This document shows, one piece after another, positions 51,214-61,293 of a DNA stretch of 64,000 nucleotides; position 1 is the first letter of the stretch; each line of letters opens with the position of its first letter. The translations under genes and the position numbers were made by a program. A model generated the notes under the pieces. The model saw nothing but the letters and a program-made list of their open reading frames with translations. It made no database searches and had not been told where the DNA came from. Origin of the DNA: DAOVXM01 sp963746255 (GTDB lineage: Bacteria > Chloroflexota > Anaerolineae > Anaerolineales > UBA4823); contig CAVVAJ010000009.1 in the NCBI GenBank assembly GCA_963746255.1, positions 1 through 64,000 on the forward strand, given 5' to 3'.

Positions 51214-51342
51214 ATGGAAAACAACAAACAAAGCAAAGAAGCCAAGAAAGTATGGACCACTCCAAAGCTAGTTGTTCACGGGGACGTTGCAGAGATAACA
51301 AAAGAGCGTTTCAGTTATTCTGGGAATCCTGGACATAGCTAA
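51214..51342 (+). CDS. Lasso-type RiPP precursor peptide
   Basis: 42 residues from ATG 51214. The leader shows the conserved lasso pattern: Lys-rich start, W14-x2-P17-x-L19 in VWTTPKLVVHGDVAEIT, with Thr29 at the place usually found two residues before the cut. The region after it is KERFSYSGNPGHS. If the cut follows Lys30, the core is ERFSYSGNPGHS, with Ser at its C-terminus and no Asp or Glu at positions 7-9, where the ring-forming acid is expected. One extra A in the run at 51300-51303 would instead give a core with Glu at position 8, so a read error must be excluded. It lies between cyclase and kinase genes. Confidence 0.82.
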   Translation: MENNKQSKEAKKVWTTPKLVVHGDVAEITKERFSYSGNPGHS

Positions 51343-51371
51343 GGTTCAATCTTGGGAATATAAACTAAATG

Positions 51372-51394
51372 ATTACGGGGGGACCGTAATTTTA
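51372..51394 (+). terminator. Likely terminator after the precursor gene
   Basis: Stem ATTACGG (51372-51378) with CCGTAAT (51384-51390), five-base loop, then TTTTAAT. It lies 30 bases after the precursor stop. The T-run is short, so partial read-through into the kinase gene is possible. With the promoter at 51153 it would give a short separate transcript for the precursor. Confidence 0.65.
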
Positions 51395-51567
51395 ATCCCA
51401 CCTAAGTAATTGTGTTATAAATCATAATTTTATCAGCATTTGATTTCGTTTGCATTTAATTCAAATTCCGGGGGATATTGATGTTTGTCACTTGTCTGTC
51501 GGTAAAATAAATAGTTAAACTCACATAATGAGCAGCGTGATTAATATTCCTATTTAAAGGAGTCACC

Positions 51568-52440
51568 TTGAGATACTATTCCGCATTTGGCCTAGGTATC
51601 AGCTCAGATATCCCAATACCTGAATTCAATGTAGCTGAAGGGGGTCATGATATCCAAATCCGGTTGGAGAACGTTGAATACCAATCGCGACTAGCTATTA
51701 GCGCACAACCTTACTGGCGGATCAACCGCCAAGAAGCAGTGCTTTCCTTTGAGAATGTGGGCACTTTTCATATCCTCAATGGTCAAGAGATAGCTGTCAT
51801 ACCCGATTCATCTGTAGATGATCAAGTAATCAGGCAGTACATCATCGGTACAATGTTAGCAATACTGCTGTACCAGAGAGGCTATTTAGTTTTGCATGCG
51901 AGTTCTGTGCTGGTCGGTGATGCAGCCATTGCCTTTCTCGGGATCCCTGGCTCGGGTAAATCCTCGATCGCGGCTGCGCTGAACAAACTGGGCTATGATG
52001 TGATCACGGATGATGTAGCAGTAATCGATACTCGCATGAATCCCCCGATCATATTTTCTGGGCACCATCAAATACGACTTGGACCTGAGACCGTAAAGGT
52101 GCTAGGCTACGACCAGGCTGATGAAAACCGGTATAAAGACGCATTCGAAAAATATAGTCTCCGGATTTCAAATCAATTACCTGAGCGACCGGTACCTCTT
52201 TTTCAACTGTATACATTATCCGAAGGGCAAGAGACTGTTATTCAACGTGTACCCATGCAATCCGCAGTAATTGAACTCGTATTGCACTCCATTCCTACCA
52301 GATGGAATTTACCCGAAGACAAACAGCATTTCTCACAATGTGTGGATCTCGTCAAACGAATACCACTCTTTTCGCTGCAAAGGAGCTCAAAAGTAAATGA
52401 ATTACCAGAGACAGCGAAATTAATTGTTGAAAATGCCTAA
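51568..52440 (+). CDS. HPr kinase-like enzyme of the RiPP cluster
   Basis: 290 residues from TTG 51568, with AAAGGAG at about 51,556-51,562. Walker A is GIPGSGKSS (125-133), and the conserved LVLHASSV with His110 and the acidic pair Asp148-Asp149 (VITDDVAVID) match the HPr kinase/phosphorylase fold. There is no N-terminal DRTGG-type regulatory domain of true HprK. Enzymes of this type in lasso clusters, such as PadeK of the paeninodin cluster, phosphorylate the C-terminal Ser of the precursor; the precursor here ends in Ser. Confidence 0.87.
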   Translation: MRYYSAFGLGISSDIPIPEFNVAEGGHDIQIRLENVEYQSRLAISAQPYWRINRQEAVLSFENVGTFHILNGQEIAVIPDSSVDDQVIRQYIIGTMLAILLYQRGYLVLHASSVLVGDAAIAFLGIPGSGKSSIAAALNKLGYDVITDDVAVIDTRMNPPIIFSGHHQIRLGPETVKVLGYDQADENRYKDAFEKYSLRISNQLPERPVPLFQLYTLSEGQETVIQRVPMQSAVIELVLHSIPTRWNLPEDKQHFSQCVDLVKRIPLFSLQRSSKVNELPETAKLIVENA

Positions 52441-52604
52441 AGCTTTAAATTTGCCGTTTGGTCAAATAATACATAATTCGATCCCACAAATTTTTCGGTA
52501 ATCGTCCGCGTTATACCAACTGAATGTAAAACCCAACCCTAATAATTTCAGCGAGAAATAATTTGTCGGACTTAAGTATAGTCAATACATTTTATCTATA
52601 AACC

Positions 52605-53874
52605 GTGCGCATACTATTTCTAACCCAGATTGTCCCCTACCCGCCGGATGCAGGTCCCAAAGTTAAAACATGGCACGTCCTGCGGTACCTGAAAGCTCAG
52701 GGGCATCATGTTACTTTGGTCACATTTGTCCGTCCTGAAGAATACCAACATATCGGAACTCTACAAAACCTATGTGATGAAGTTTATACCGTCCCCATTC
52801 GACGTTCACGGGCTTGGGATTTATATTATCTAATACGCAGTCAACTCAGCGGAAGACCGTTTCTGATCGAACGCGATGATAGCCGAGAAATGCAATCTAT
52901 CATCAGTAGGTTAATAGAAGAGATTGGGTATGATGCCGTTCAGGCGGACCAATTAACAATGACCCAATTTCCCTTAAACTTAATCCATTCAAAGAATAAA
53001 TCAAAATACAGAGCTTCATCGGATGCGCGATTGGATATGGATCCAGTCTTTGTATTCGATGCTCATAATGCAGTTTGGCGCATCGTACAGGAGATGGTTC
53101 CTAAAAGTACAGTGTTATTTCGCCCATTTATATCCTTGGAAGCACGACGGATAAAGAATTTTGAAGCAGAGGTCATTCGCCATTTCGACAAGACCTTGGC
53201 GGTATCGGAAATCGATCGCAATGATCTTCTGAAAGCGCTGAACAATACAACTAGTTTAGACACTGATCAAGAGAAAATCGAAGTTTTCCCGATAACAGTA
53301 GACACCCAGGAGCTAAAACCCGTTCAACAAAATAACAATTCCTTGAATATTCTCACCTTGGGAACATTGCATTATCCTCCCAACGCGGATGGAATTCGTT
53401 GGTTCTTACACGATGTGTTTCCATTGGTCCAAGCTAATATTGACGGTGTCACGCTGACTATTGTCGGTAAAAATCCGCCCACTGATTTTATTGATTACGC
53501 GAAGGAGCATCCAAGACAGGTTCAAGCAACCGGTTACGTACCGGATTTAGATCCATACTTCCAAGCATGCCACTATCACGGTTATTCCTGTTCGAGCAGG
53601 CAGCGGAATGCGGGTGAGGATCCTGGAAGCTCTCGCTCGGGGAATGCCGCTGGTAACAACCAGCATTGGGATAGAAGGCATAGCCGCAACTCATGGCAGG
53701 GAAGTAATGATTGCAGACTCAGCCCCTGATTTTGCTGATGCAGTGATTCGTTTACTAAAAAATAATAGTTTACGAGACAGGCTTGCTTCAGATGGTCGCA
53801 AGTTAGTTTGCGAAAAGTACGACTGGCAAGTCGCACTACGCAAAATGGATCAAATATATCAGCATGAGCATTAA
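52605..53874 (+). CDS. Family 4 glycosyltransferase (frameshifted)
   Basis: About 422 residues with one indel near 53,585. The donor-side Rossmann fold shows as LNILTLGTLHYPPNADGIRW, VTLTIVGKNPPTD and the C-terminal VRAGSGMRVRILEALARGMP. The start MRILFLTQIVPYPPDAGPKV is the usual GT4 start, with a GTG codon. It transfers a sugar in exopolysaccharide or glycolipid synthesis; neither sugar nor acceptor is readable. Confidence 0.87.
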
Positions 53875-53880
53875 TATTTA

Positions 53881-55246
53881 TTGACTTCTGATAAACAGCT
53901 GGGGCATCGTAAGCAAATACAGTTATTGATATTGATCCTATCCATTTCAGTTGTGCTAAGAGTAGGCAGTGCAATTTATCTTGGCAATGAGGTTGTCAAC
54001 TTACCGGGGACATTTGACCAGATCTCCTACCATAATCTCGCCATACGAGTCATAGATGGTTACGGTTTTACATTCGGAGAGAAATGGTGGCCAGTTACCG
54101 ACGCCGGAGAACCAACTGCCCACTGGAGCTTTCTGTACACTTTTTACCTGGCGTTTGTATATAAGGTCTTTGGGCTAAACCCATTGGTTGCTCGCCTTAT
54201 CCAAGCGGTGCTGGTCGGGATACTCCATCCCTTGTTCATTTTTCTTATAGGTAAAAGAGTATTTGGAACAATAACGGGCGTTAATTGCAGCTGCAATTAC
54301 GGCAATTTACATATATTTTATTTACTACAGCGCTAGTCTCATGACAGAGGCTTTTTATATTACTGGGATTTTAGCGAGCATTTACTTAGGAATAGTAGCT
54401 GCAGATGGCATAAGCTCTGAACAAGACAATATTACGAAGCAATCTACTGTGATCCTACTGGGTTTGGGGATAACCCTAGGGATTACCGTGCTGCTTCGAC
54501 AATTATTCTTGTTGTTTATTCCCTTCTTATTGGGGTGGATATTAATCGTGGGTTATATAAAATGTAAGCGCTTGTTCCTCCGATACCTGCTCATACCATT
54601 ATTGTTGATCTTCTTGCTTGTACTACCCTTCACGGTATTTAATTATTCCCGCTTCAATCAATTTGTCCTGCTTAACACAAATGCTGGTTATGCATTCTTC
54701 TGGGCTAATCATCCAATATACGGTAGCAAATTCGTACCCATTCTTGAGTCAACAACCTATCAGGAACTGATACCACCAGAACTGCTATATCTGAACGAAG
54801 CTGCTTTAGACAGTGCGCTGCTCCTGCGAGGTATTCAATTCATCCAGTCTGATCCATTGCGTTATATACAGTTGTCATTTAGTCGTATACCAATTTACTT
54901 CATGTTTTGGCCTTCATCAGATAGCGGCTTTATCAGTAACTTGTCGCGGGTACTGAGCTTCGGTATTTTTCTTCCGTTCATGTTATACGGGCTAATTCTA
55001 ACGTTCATAAGAAGCAAGAAAAAATTACCCGATTGTATCGTATCTCCATTGACGATATTGGTAACATTTATCCTTGTTTATACGATGATCCATCTGCTTT
55101 CATGGACATTAATTAGGTATCGATTACCCGTCGATGCAGTTCTAATTCTCTTTGCAGCTACTGCACTCATCGATATCGCCGCAAGGATTACCAGAAGTTT
55201 TCACCAGGACAAAGTGGCAAATAACGGACTTGATACCTTAGGCTAG
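53881..55246 (+). CDS. GT39-like polytopic mannosyl/arabinosyl transferase (frameshifted)
   Basis: About 455 residues with about ten membrane segments; an indel lies near 54,290. The first extracytoplasmic loop has FDQISYHNLAIRVIDGYGFT, with the acidic site typical of GT39/PMT-type enzymes, and PTAHWSFLYTFYLAFVYK. A second piece from about 54,330 starts SLMTEAFYITGILASIY. These enzymes use polyprenyl-phosphate sugars at the outer face of the membrane. The start TTG 53881 is tentative. Confidence 0.75.
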
Positions 55247-55289
55247 ACTGAGTATTTCGGGGGATAATTATTTCTAATATCCGTAAAAT

Positions 55290-56513
55290 ATGCACATATT
55301 ATTCGTTGTTCCTTACACACCCAATTTAATCCGGGTCCGTCCTTATAACCTAATCCGCTCTTTAGCCTACAATGGAAACAAGGTAACGGTCCTTGCTGTA
55401 TATAGTGAAGCAAGCGAGCTCATTGATCTGAAGGAGTTAAAGAAGTTTTGTTATCAGGTGCAAGGTTTTTTCTTACCGCGCTGGAAGTCCTACTGGAATT
55501 GCGTAAAAGCACTACCAAGTTCCACTCCTCTACAATCTCATTTCTGCTGGCATCCCCAACTCGCCAGTCGGATTTCAGACCTCGTTACCAATCACAGTAA
55601 AAATAATCCTATCGATATCGTCCATGTTGAGCATTTACGCGGTGTCAGGTATGGATTATTCACAAAAACGATAGGACGATTAACTCCGGTAGTATGGGAT
55701 AGCGTTGACAGCATCAGCCTGCTCTTTTCGCAAGCATCTGCCTCCAGCACAGATCAACTCAAACGATACGTAACAAAATTTGAATTATCCAGAACAAAAA
55801 AATTTGAAGCGCAGATGGTTGGTCATTTCGAACGGATGTTGGTTACTTCGATAATCGATAAAGAAGCCTTTATCTCCTATTCAGAGAATAACCAAGCATC
55901 CGAAAATATTAATATCGTCCCCAATGGAGTTGATTTGGAATATTTCACACCTAGTCAATCCAGAAAACGGGAACAGAATACTATTGTAATCAGTGGGAAG
56001 ATGAGCTACCATGCAAATATAGCTATGGTAAATCATTTTGTAGAAAACATCTTTCCAATTGTAAAGACAAGCGTTCCAAATGTTAAATTATGGATTGTGG
56101 GTAAGGATCCACCCGGAAGGATATTGGCTATGCAGCAAGATCCTTCCATAAAGGTAACCGGGATGGTACCGGATATTCGCCCATATCTCCAAGGTGCGAC
56201 GATCGCCGTTGCGCCGCTAACTTATGGTGCTGGCATACAGAACAAAGTCTTGGAAGCGATGGCTTGCGGAACCCCAGTAGTTTCTTCCAACCAAGCAATA
56301 GCAGCACTAGATGTTGTACCAAACCGCGACATCATACAAGCTGATGATCCTGTTGAATTCGGTCAAAAGGTCATCCACTTGCTGAATGATCATTCATTAC
56401 TGCATGGGATCGGGCTCGCCGGCCGCGATTACATTGAGAAGAACCATCAGTGGGGAGTAATTGCTTCCCACCTAGAGGGAATATATAATGAAGTTATCTG
56501 TTCGTGTGGATGA
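55290..56513 (+). CDS. Family 4 glycosyltransferase
   Basis: 407 residues, intact. Starts MHILFVVPYTPNLIRVRPYN and has NIVPNGVDLEYFTP, VKLWIVGKDPPG and APLTYGAGIQNKVLEAMACG, the nucleotide-sugar site with its E-x7-E-like motif. Related in layout to the GT4 at 52.6 kb. The last 26 bases overlap the start of the polyprenyl glycosylphosphotransferase, so both should be translated from one messenger. Confidence 0.92.
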   Translation: MHILFVVPYTPNLIRVRPYNLIRSLAYNGNKVTVLAVYSEASELIDLKELKKFCYQVQGFFLPRWKSYWNCVKALPSSTPLQSHFCWHPQLASRISDLVTNHSKNNPIDIVHVEHLRGVRYGLFTKTIGRLTPVVWDSVDSISLLFSQASASSTDQLKRYVTKFELSRTKKFEAQMVGHFERMLVTSIIDKEAFISYSENNQASENINIVPNGVDLEYFTPSQSRKREQNTIVISGKMSYHANIAMVNHFVENIFPIVKTSVPNVKLWIVGKDPPGRILAMQQDPSIKVTGMVPDIRPYLQGATIAVAPLTYGAGIQNKVLEAMACGTPVVSSNQAIAALDVVPNRDIIQADDPVEFGQKVIHLLNDHSLLHGIGLAGRDYIEKNHQWGVIASHLEGIYNEVICSCG

Positions 56514-57999
56514 TTTTATATCATCGGAAAATCCAGGAGTCCATACAGCTGTAAGAACAAGTTTACACCGAAGAAAACAACTTTGGCTTGGATACATTAG
56601 CGCGCTAATTTTCAGTGACTTTCTGATGATCCTATTGTCTTTTTTGATATCTTACTTGATTCGTTTCAATTTATCGCTGAGTATTTTCCAGCTCGATGCT
56701 GGATCATCAGAAATCTTTTATCGAACTGTGGCTGGTTTATTCACGCCTGTATGGCTAATCGTGTTCGCGATTATTGGGTTATATAACCGACAAAATTTGC
56801 TGGGAGGAACCCAAGAGTATGCACTCGTGTTTAGAGGTGCAACAATTAGCCTGCTCCTTTTCGTCATCATGAGCTTTCTTGAACCAAATTTGATCATTGC
56901 GAGGGGTTGGTTATTATTAGCCTGGGGTTTCTCTTTCTTATTCGTTGCAACAAGCCGGTTCTGGTTGCGCAGGGTGATCTATGCTCTCCGGCGTCGAGGC
57001 TATTTCTTGTCACCCGCGATAATTATCGGGGCTAATAATGAAGGGATCTCTCTCGCAAGGCAGCTTCTAAACTGGCCGACTTCCGGTCTTGCTGTCTTAG
57101 GTTTTGTGGATAAGAAATTTAGGCCAGGCACAATGGTAGTAGGTCATCTACGAGTGCTTGGTTCTCTCGACAAGCTTCATGACATTGTAGAACGATACAA
57201 CGTGGGAGATATTATTTTAGCCAGCAGTGCAATAACCAGTCACGATAGCCATTTAGATATTTTCCAGCAATATGGATTTACTGATGATGTAGATGTACGG
57301 ATGTCTTCAGGGATATACGAAATCATAACTACCGGCTTGAGTGTAAAGGAATTCGCTTACATACCTTTAGTAGGTGTGAACAAAGTTAGGTTATCTGGTA
57401 TCGATCAAGCTCTAAAAATGTTGCTGGAATTCAGTCTATTAATACCTGCGTTAATCCTCCTATTACCTATATTCATCATCATTTCAATCGTGATCAAATT
57501 GGATTCCCCTGGTCCGATCTTCTATCGCAGAAGGGTGATGGGTGTAAATGGACGTCAATTCGACGCCTTTAAATTTCGCACGATGTGTGTGGATGGAGAC
57601 AAGATCTTGCGTGGATATCCGGATTTATTGGTTGAATTGCAGAAGTATTACAAAATTGTTGATGATCCAAGGGTAACAAAAGTTGGTTGGTTCTTAAGAC
57701 GTTTCAGTATTGATGAACTACCACAACTATTTAATGTCTTAAAATTCGATATGGCATTAGTTGGCCCTCGCATGATATCTCCAGAAGAGATGGAAAATTA
57801 TAGTCAATGGGGGTTAAATCTCTTAACTGTTCGACCAGGATTAACAGGACTATGGCAAGTAAGCGGTCGCTCAGATCTCGATTATGAGGATCGGGTACGA
57901 CTCGATATGTATTACATCCGCAATTGGAGCATCTGGCAAGATATTCAGTTAATACTAAGAACCATTCCAGTGGTCATGAAAGGGAAAGGGGCATATTGA
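56488..57999 (+). CDS. Polyprenyl-phosphate glycosylphosphotransferase (WbaP/CpsE type)
   Basis: 503 residues, intact: four membrane helices (about 30-160), a Rossmann-like CoA-binding domain (about 180-310), one further helix and the catalytic PGT domain. The latter has DSPGPIFYRRRVMGVNGRQF, FKFRTM, RRFSIDELPQLFNVLKFDMA and VGPRM, then RPGLTGLWQVSGRSDLDYED. It starts the polysaccharide repeat unit by moving a sugar-1-phosphate to undecaprenyl phosphate. Confidence 0.94.
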   Translation: MKLSVRVDDFISSENPGVHTAVRTSLHRRKQLWLGYISALIFSDFLMILLSFLISYLIRFNLSLSIFQLDAGSSEIFYRTVAGLFTPVWLIVFAIIGLYNRQNLLGGTQEYALVFRGATISLLLFVIMSFLEPNLIIARGWLLLAWGFSFLFVATSRFWLRRVIYALRRRGYFLSPAIIIGANNEGISLARQLLNWPTSGLAVLGFVDKKFRPGTMVVGHLRVLGSLDKLHDIVERYNVGDIILASSAITSHDSHLDIFQQYGFTDDVDVRMSSGIYEIITTGLSVKEFAYIPLVGVNKVRLSGIDQALKMLLEFSLLIPALILLLPIFIIISIVIKLDSPGPIFYRRRVMGVNGRQFDAFKFRTMCVDGDKILRGYPDLLVELQKYYKIVDDPRVTKVGWFLRRFSIDELPQLFNVLKFDMALVGPRMISPEEMENYSQWGLNLLTVRPGLTGLWQVSGRSDLDYEDRVRLDMYYIRNWSIWQDIQLILRTIPVVMKGKGAY

Positions 58000-58103
58000 A
58001 GTAATCCCGGATTACTCGGACCAGAATAATTCATAATTCGTAATTAACAACAAATAACAATCTAAAAAAACAATAATCCGCAAAGCTTGATTGGAGCATT
58101 GGC

Positions 58104-59081
58104 TTGATTATCGTACAAACACCATTAAGAATAAGCCTCTTTGGTGGTGGCACGGATTTCCCTAGATATTTTCGCGAAGAGGGCGGCTGTGTCCTAAGTT
58201 CTGCGATCGATAAGTATATTTATGTAGCTATCAAACAACGCTTTGATCGCATGCTGCGAGTTGGCTACACAAAAACTGAAATAGTTGACCGTATTGACGA
58301 TATTCAGCACGAATTAATCCGTGAATCATTACGGAAAACTGGTATCTCCGAAGGGGTCGAGATCACCACAATGGGTGATATCCCATCAGCAGGGTCAGGA
58401 TTAGGCTCATCTAGCACAGTTACGGTCGGCTCGCTGCATGCGATGTATACCTATCTAGGCAGTATAGTTCCCGCAGAACAACTTGCAGCTGAAGCATGTG
58501 AAATCGAAATTGACATACTAGGCAAGCCGATTGGGGTCCAAGATCAATACATTGTTGCACTGGGTGGATTCCGGTACATCGAGTTCATGCCCAATGGCAA
58601 TATTAAATCAGAGAGAGTTGATATTTCTCCCAAAAATTTGCGGACATTAAATGAAAATTTGATGTTATTCTTCACGGGCGTTACACGCCAAGCCGACACA
58701 ATTCTCAATGAGCAAAATGATAACCTTAGAATCAGCCGAAATATATTGCGCAGAATGAAAGAATTAGTCCAAATCGGCCGTGATGAACTCATCGCAGGTA
58801 ATATCAATGCTATCGGTGAATTGCTTCATGAAAGTTGGATATTAAAGCAACAATTGGCTAGCAAAATCTCAAATTCCGAGATCAGTACTTTATACAATAC
58901 AGCCAAATCTGCAGGAGCTTATGGTGGAAAGATTACTGGAGCCGGCGGCGGTGGATTTCTGCTTTTGTACTGCCCACACGAGAGACAGGAAGATGTACGA
59001 GATGCCCTAGGAGACCTTCAAGAACTATCCTTCTTATTAGAGCATGATGGAAGTAAAGTAATCTTTAATTACAAAAGATAA
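58104..59081 (+). CDS. hddA: GHMP kinase, D-glycero-D-manno-heptose 7-phosphate kinase type
   Basis: 325 residues, intact, TTG start. The N-terminal TPLRISLFGGGTDFPRYF and the P-loop-like PSAGSGLGSSSTVTVGSL are characteristic of HddA-like kinases, with a C-terminal KITGAGGGGFLLLYC. HddA makes heptose 1,7-bisphosphate, the substrate of GmhB encoded at 62.9 kb. A galacto- or fucokinase relative cannot be excluded. Confidence 0.85.
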   Translation: MIIVQTPLRISLFGGGTDFPRYFREEGGCVLSSAIDKYIYVAIKQRFDRMLRVGYTKTEIVDRIDDIQHELIRESLRKTGISEGVEITTMGDIPSAGSGLGSSSTVTVGSLHAMYTYLGSIVPAEQLAAEACEIEIDILGKPIGVQDQYIVALGGFRYIEFMPNGNIKSERVDISPKNLRTLNENLMLFFTGVTRQADTILNEQNDNLRISRNILRRMKELVQIGRDELIAGNINAIGELLHESWILKQQLASKISNSEISTLYNTAKSAGAYGGKITGAGGGGFLLLYCPHERQEDVRDALGDLQELSFLLEHDGSKVIFNYKR

Positions 59082-59268
59082 CTTCTATTGGGCGCCGACA
59101 TGATTATGGGGTCATTCAAACACATACATTCGGATAATGATCATCATAACATTTCCTAGACTTTGGTCGAGAAACAACAACATATTCCCCAAAGAACGAT
59201 TTCGATCTACTATTTCTACTCATTTCATTACCTATCGTAATGTATAATCCCAATATAGGAATTACTTC

Positions 59269-60945
59269 GTGGAAATTAAAGCATATATTACTCCCCTTCT
59301 GAAATATTGGTGGCTACTGGTATTGGCTACTGTAGTTGCCATGATATCTAGTTTTATCGTTACCTCCCAGCAACCACCAGTATATCAAGCTAGCTCTACG
59401 TTGGTCATAGGTAGAGCTGTCTACGAAGCAAACCCGAACAGTGCGGACTTTTACCTAAATCAACAATTGGCCAGTTTTTATGCTGATCTAGCCAATCGAG
59501 AACCAATTCGAAACGCTACGATGAGTAATTTGGGTATTGAGTGGCTACCTGAGTATATTGTTAGACCATTACCCAACAGCCAACTTATTGAGATAGCAGT
59601 AACAGATACAAGCCCAATCCGAGCTCAGGCAGTTGCTAATGAACTCGCAAATCAACTCATCCGGCAAACTCCCGGAAATCCTGATGAACAGGATGAAGAA
59701 CGCAGGATATTTATTGAGCAACAACTACAATCCCTTGAAGAATCTATAACTCAGACTCAGGAAGAAATTCAACAGAAGCAAAGCGAGCTCGAGGATCTAA
59801 CCAGCGCTCGGCAGATCGCAGATACTCAACAGGAAATTGTACAGCTTGAATCGAAATTAACCGCCCTGCAAACAAATTATGCCAATCTTCTAGCAAATAC
59901 AACTGAAGGTGCTCGTAACACGCTGACCATCATCGAACCGGCAAGTCTTCCATATTCCCCAGTCGGTCCTGATAAATTGATGATTATATTGCTATCATCG
60001 GTGATTGCTTTCACTATTGCCGCAGGCGCGGCATATTTGTTGGATTATCTTGATGACACATTTTCTTCATCAGAACAAATTACCTCTATCCTAAAAATCC
60101 CGGTAATTGGTGTGATCGCCAATGTCGGAGCCAATAACCATGGCGTTCATGTCAATGAAGAGCCTCAATCCCCAGTCGCAGAATCTTTCCGTGTCCTTCG
60201 CTCTAATCTAGAATTTGCAAATACGGATAATCCTTTAAAAATGATTCTAGTATCAAGTTCAGGTGTAGGTGATGGGAAATCTTTTGTTTCAGTAAATCTA
60301 GCAATGATATTTGCTCAAGCCGGGAAGAAAGTGATCCTAATCGACGCGGATCTGCGAAAACCAAAAATCCATCAATACCTAGGGATCAAAAATGAAAATG
60401 GGCTCAGCGACCTGTTCTCAGGGAACAAGGACTTTTACTCAGTGTTCTCAACCTCTGTAGACGGGAAACTTGGTGTAATTACAGCTGGAAATCCTACCCC
60501 AAATCCAGCAGAGATTATGGTATCCAAGAAAATGGACCTTCTCCTTGAAAATATCCGAAAATTAACAGATATTGTTATTATTGATGGTCCACCTCTTCTA
60601 TTAGCAGATTCAATTACGCTTTCAAAAAAAGTTGATGGTACACTGCTTGTTATTCGCTATGGAGTAAGCCGGCGGGGTTCGACAAACTCCGCCATGAAAC
60701 AGCTCCACCAAAGTGGCGCAAATGTGGTTGGAGCAGTATTCAATAATGCACCAATAAATCGAGAAGGTTATTCTGGATGGTATCAATACTATAAAGAGTA
60801 TTCCGATGCATCAGAAGTTAGTAGAGGAAATCCAGCCCGGCAATCGAGCATAAAAGAACAATTTCAGTTAAACTTCCTGAAAAAGTTGACCAAGCAATCC
60901 GATGAGGAGAAGAACCAGGAGGAACTTCCAACCAATTCCGATTAA
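59269..60945 (+). CDS. Wzz-type polysaccharide chain regulator fused to BY-kinase
   Basis: 558 residues, GTG start. Membrane helix 1 at about 13-31, a Wzz domain with a coiled coil (about 140-215), helix 2 at about 233-257, then the cytoplasmic tyrosine kinase: Walker A SSGVGDGKSFVSVNLA, Walker A' VILIDADLRKPKIH and Walker B IVIIDGPPLLLADS. The tail has only scattered tyrosines (YSGWYQYYKEY) rather than a dense cluster. Such proteins set chain length and export of exopolysaccharide. Confidence 0.93.
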   Translation: MEIKAYITPLLKYWWLLVLATVVAMISSFIVTSQQPPVYQASSTLVIGRAVYEANPNSADFYLNQQLASFYADLANREPIRNATMSNLGIEWLPEYIVRPLPNSQLIEIAVTDTSPIRAQAVANELANQLIRQTPGNPDEQDEERRIFIEQQLQSLEESITQTQEEIQQKQSELEDLTSARQIADTQQEIVQLESKLTALQTNYANLLANTTEGARNTLTIIEPASLPYSPVGPDKLMIILLSSVIAFTIAAGAAYLLDYLDDTFSSSEQITSILKIPVIGVIANVGANNHGVHVNEEPQSPVAESFRVLRSNLEFANTDNPLKMILVSSSGVGDGKSFVSVNLAMIFAQAGKKVILIDADLRKPKIHQYLGIKNENGLSDLFSGNKDFYSVFSTSVDGKLGVITAGNPTPNPAEIMVSKKMDLLLENIRKLTDIVIIDGPPLLLADSITLSKKVDGTLLVIRYGVSRRGSTNSAMKQLHQSGANVVGAVFNNAPINREGYSGWYQYYKEYSDASEVSRGNPARQSSIKEQFQLNFLKKLTKQSDEEKNQEELPTNSD

Positions 60946-61293
60946 TTAGTATTAGCGATGTTGGATTAACAACCCTATCTGATATCAATTTATTGTATCA
61001 AATTCACTCTCTCTCGGTTGCGGATTGCTTGTACGATGGAGAGTTTATTTTTTAACACCATGATAAACTAAATTTAATTTGAATTCCATGGATTAATGAT
61101 TTTATTCAGATAACATCTATGAGATTGTCTACCCATTGTCGGAAATCTCCAGATAGAACTAATCCATCAGTGTCAATTTAAGTGCCCCAAAATGCAACTA
61201 TGAGATCCAACCTTTTACTTCTGATATATTTCTCCTTTCATGGTGGAAGCTTCCATCAGCCATTTGACAACAATCTAATGTAATTCAAACCTC
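60946..61293. other. Intergenic region without a gene
   Basis: About 350 bases between the BY-kinase and the DNRLRE protein. No frame with a ribosome binding site, no strong hairpin with T-run and no repeat seen. The promoter of the secreted protein is probably here. Confidence 0.5.

Noticed and set aside
51108..51338. Frame of 76 codons overlapping the RiPP precursor as the real peptide
   Set aside because: It starts before the promoter and its translation has no leader motif. Only its last part is of interest, as the alternative core if one base is missing in the precursor.
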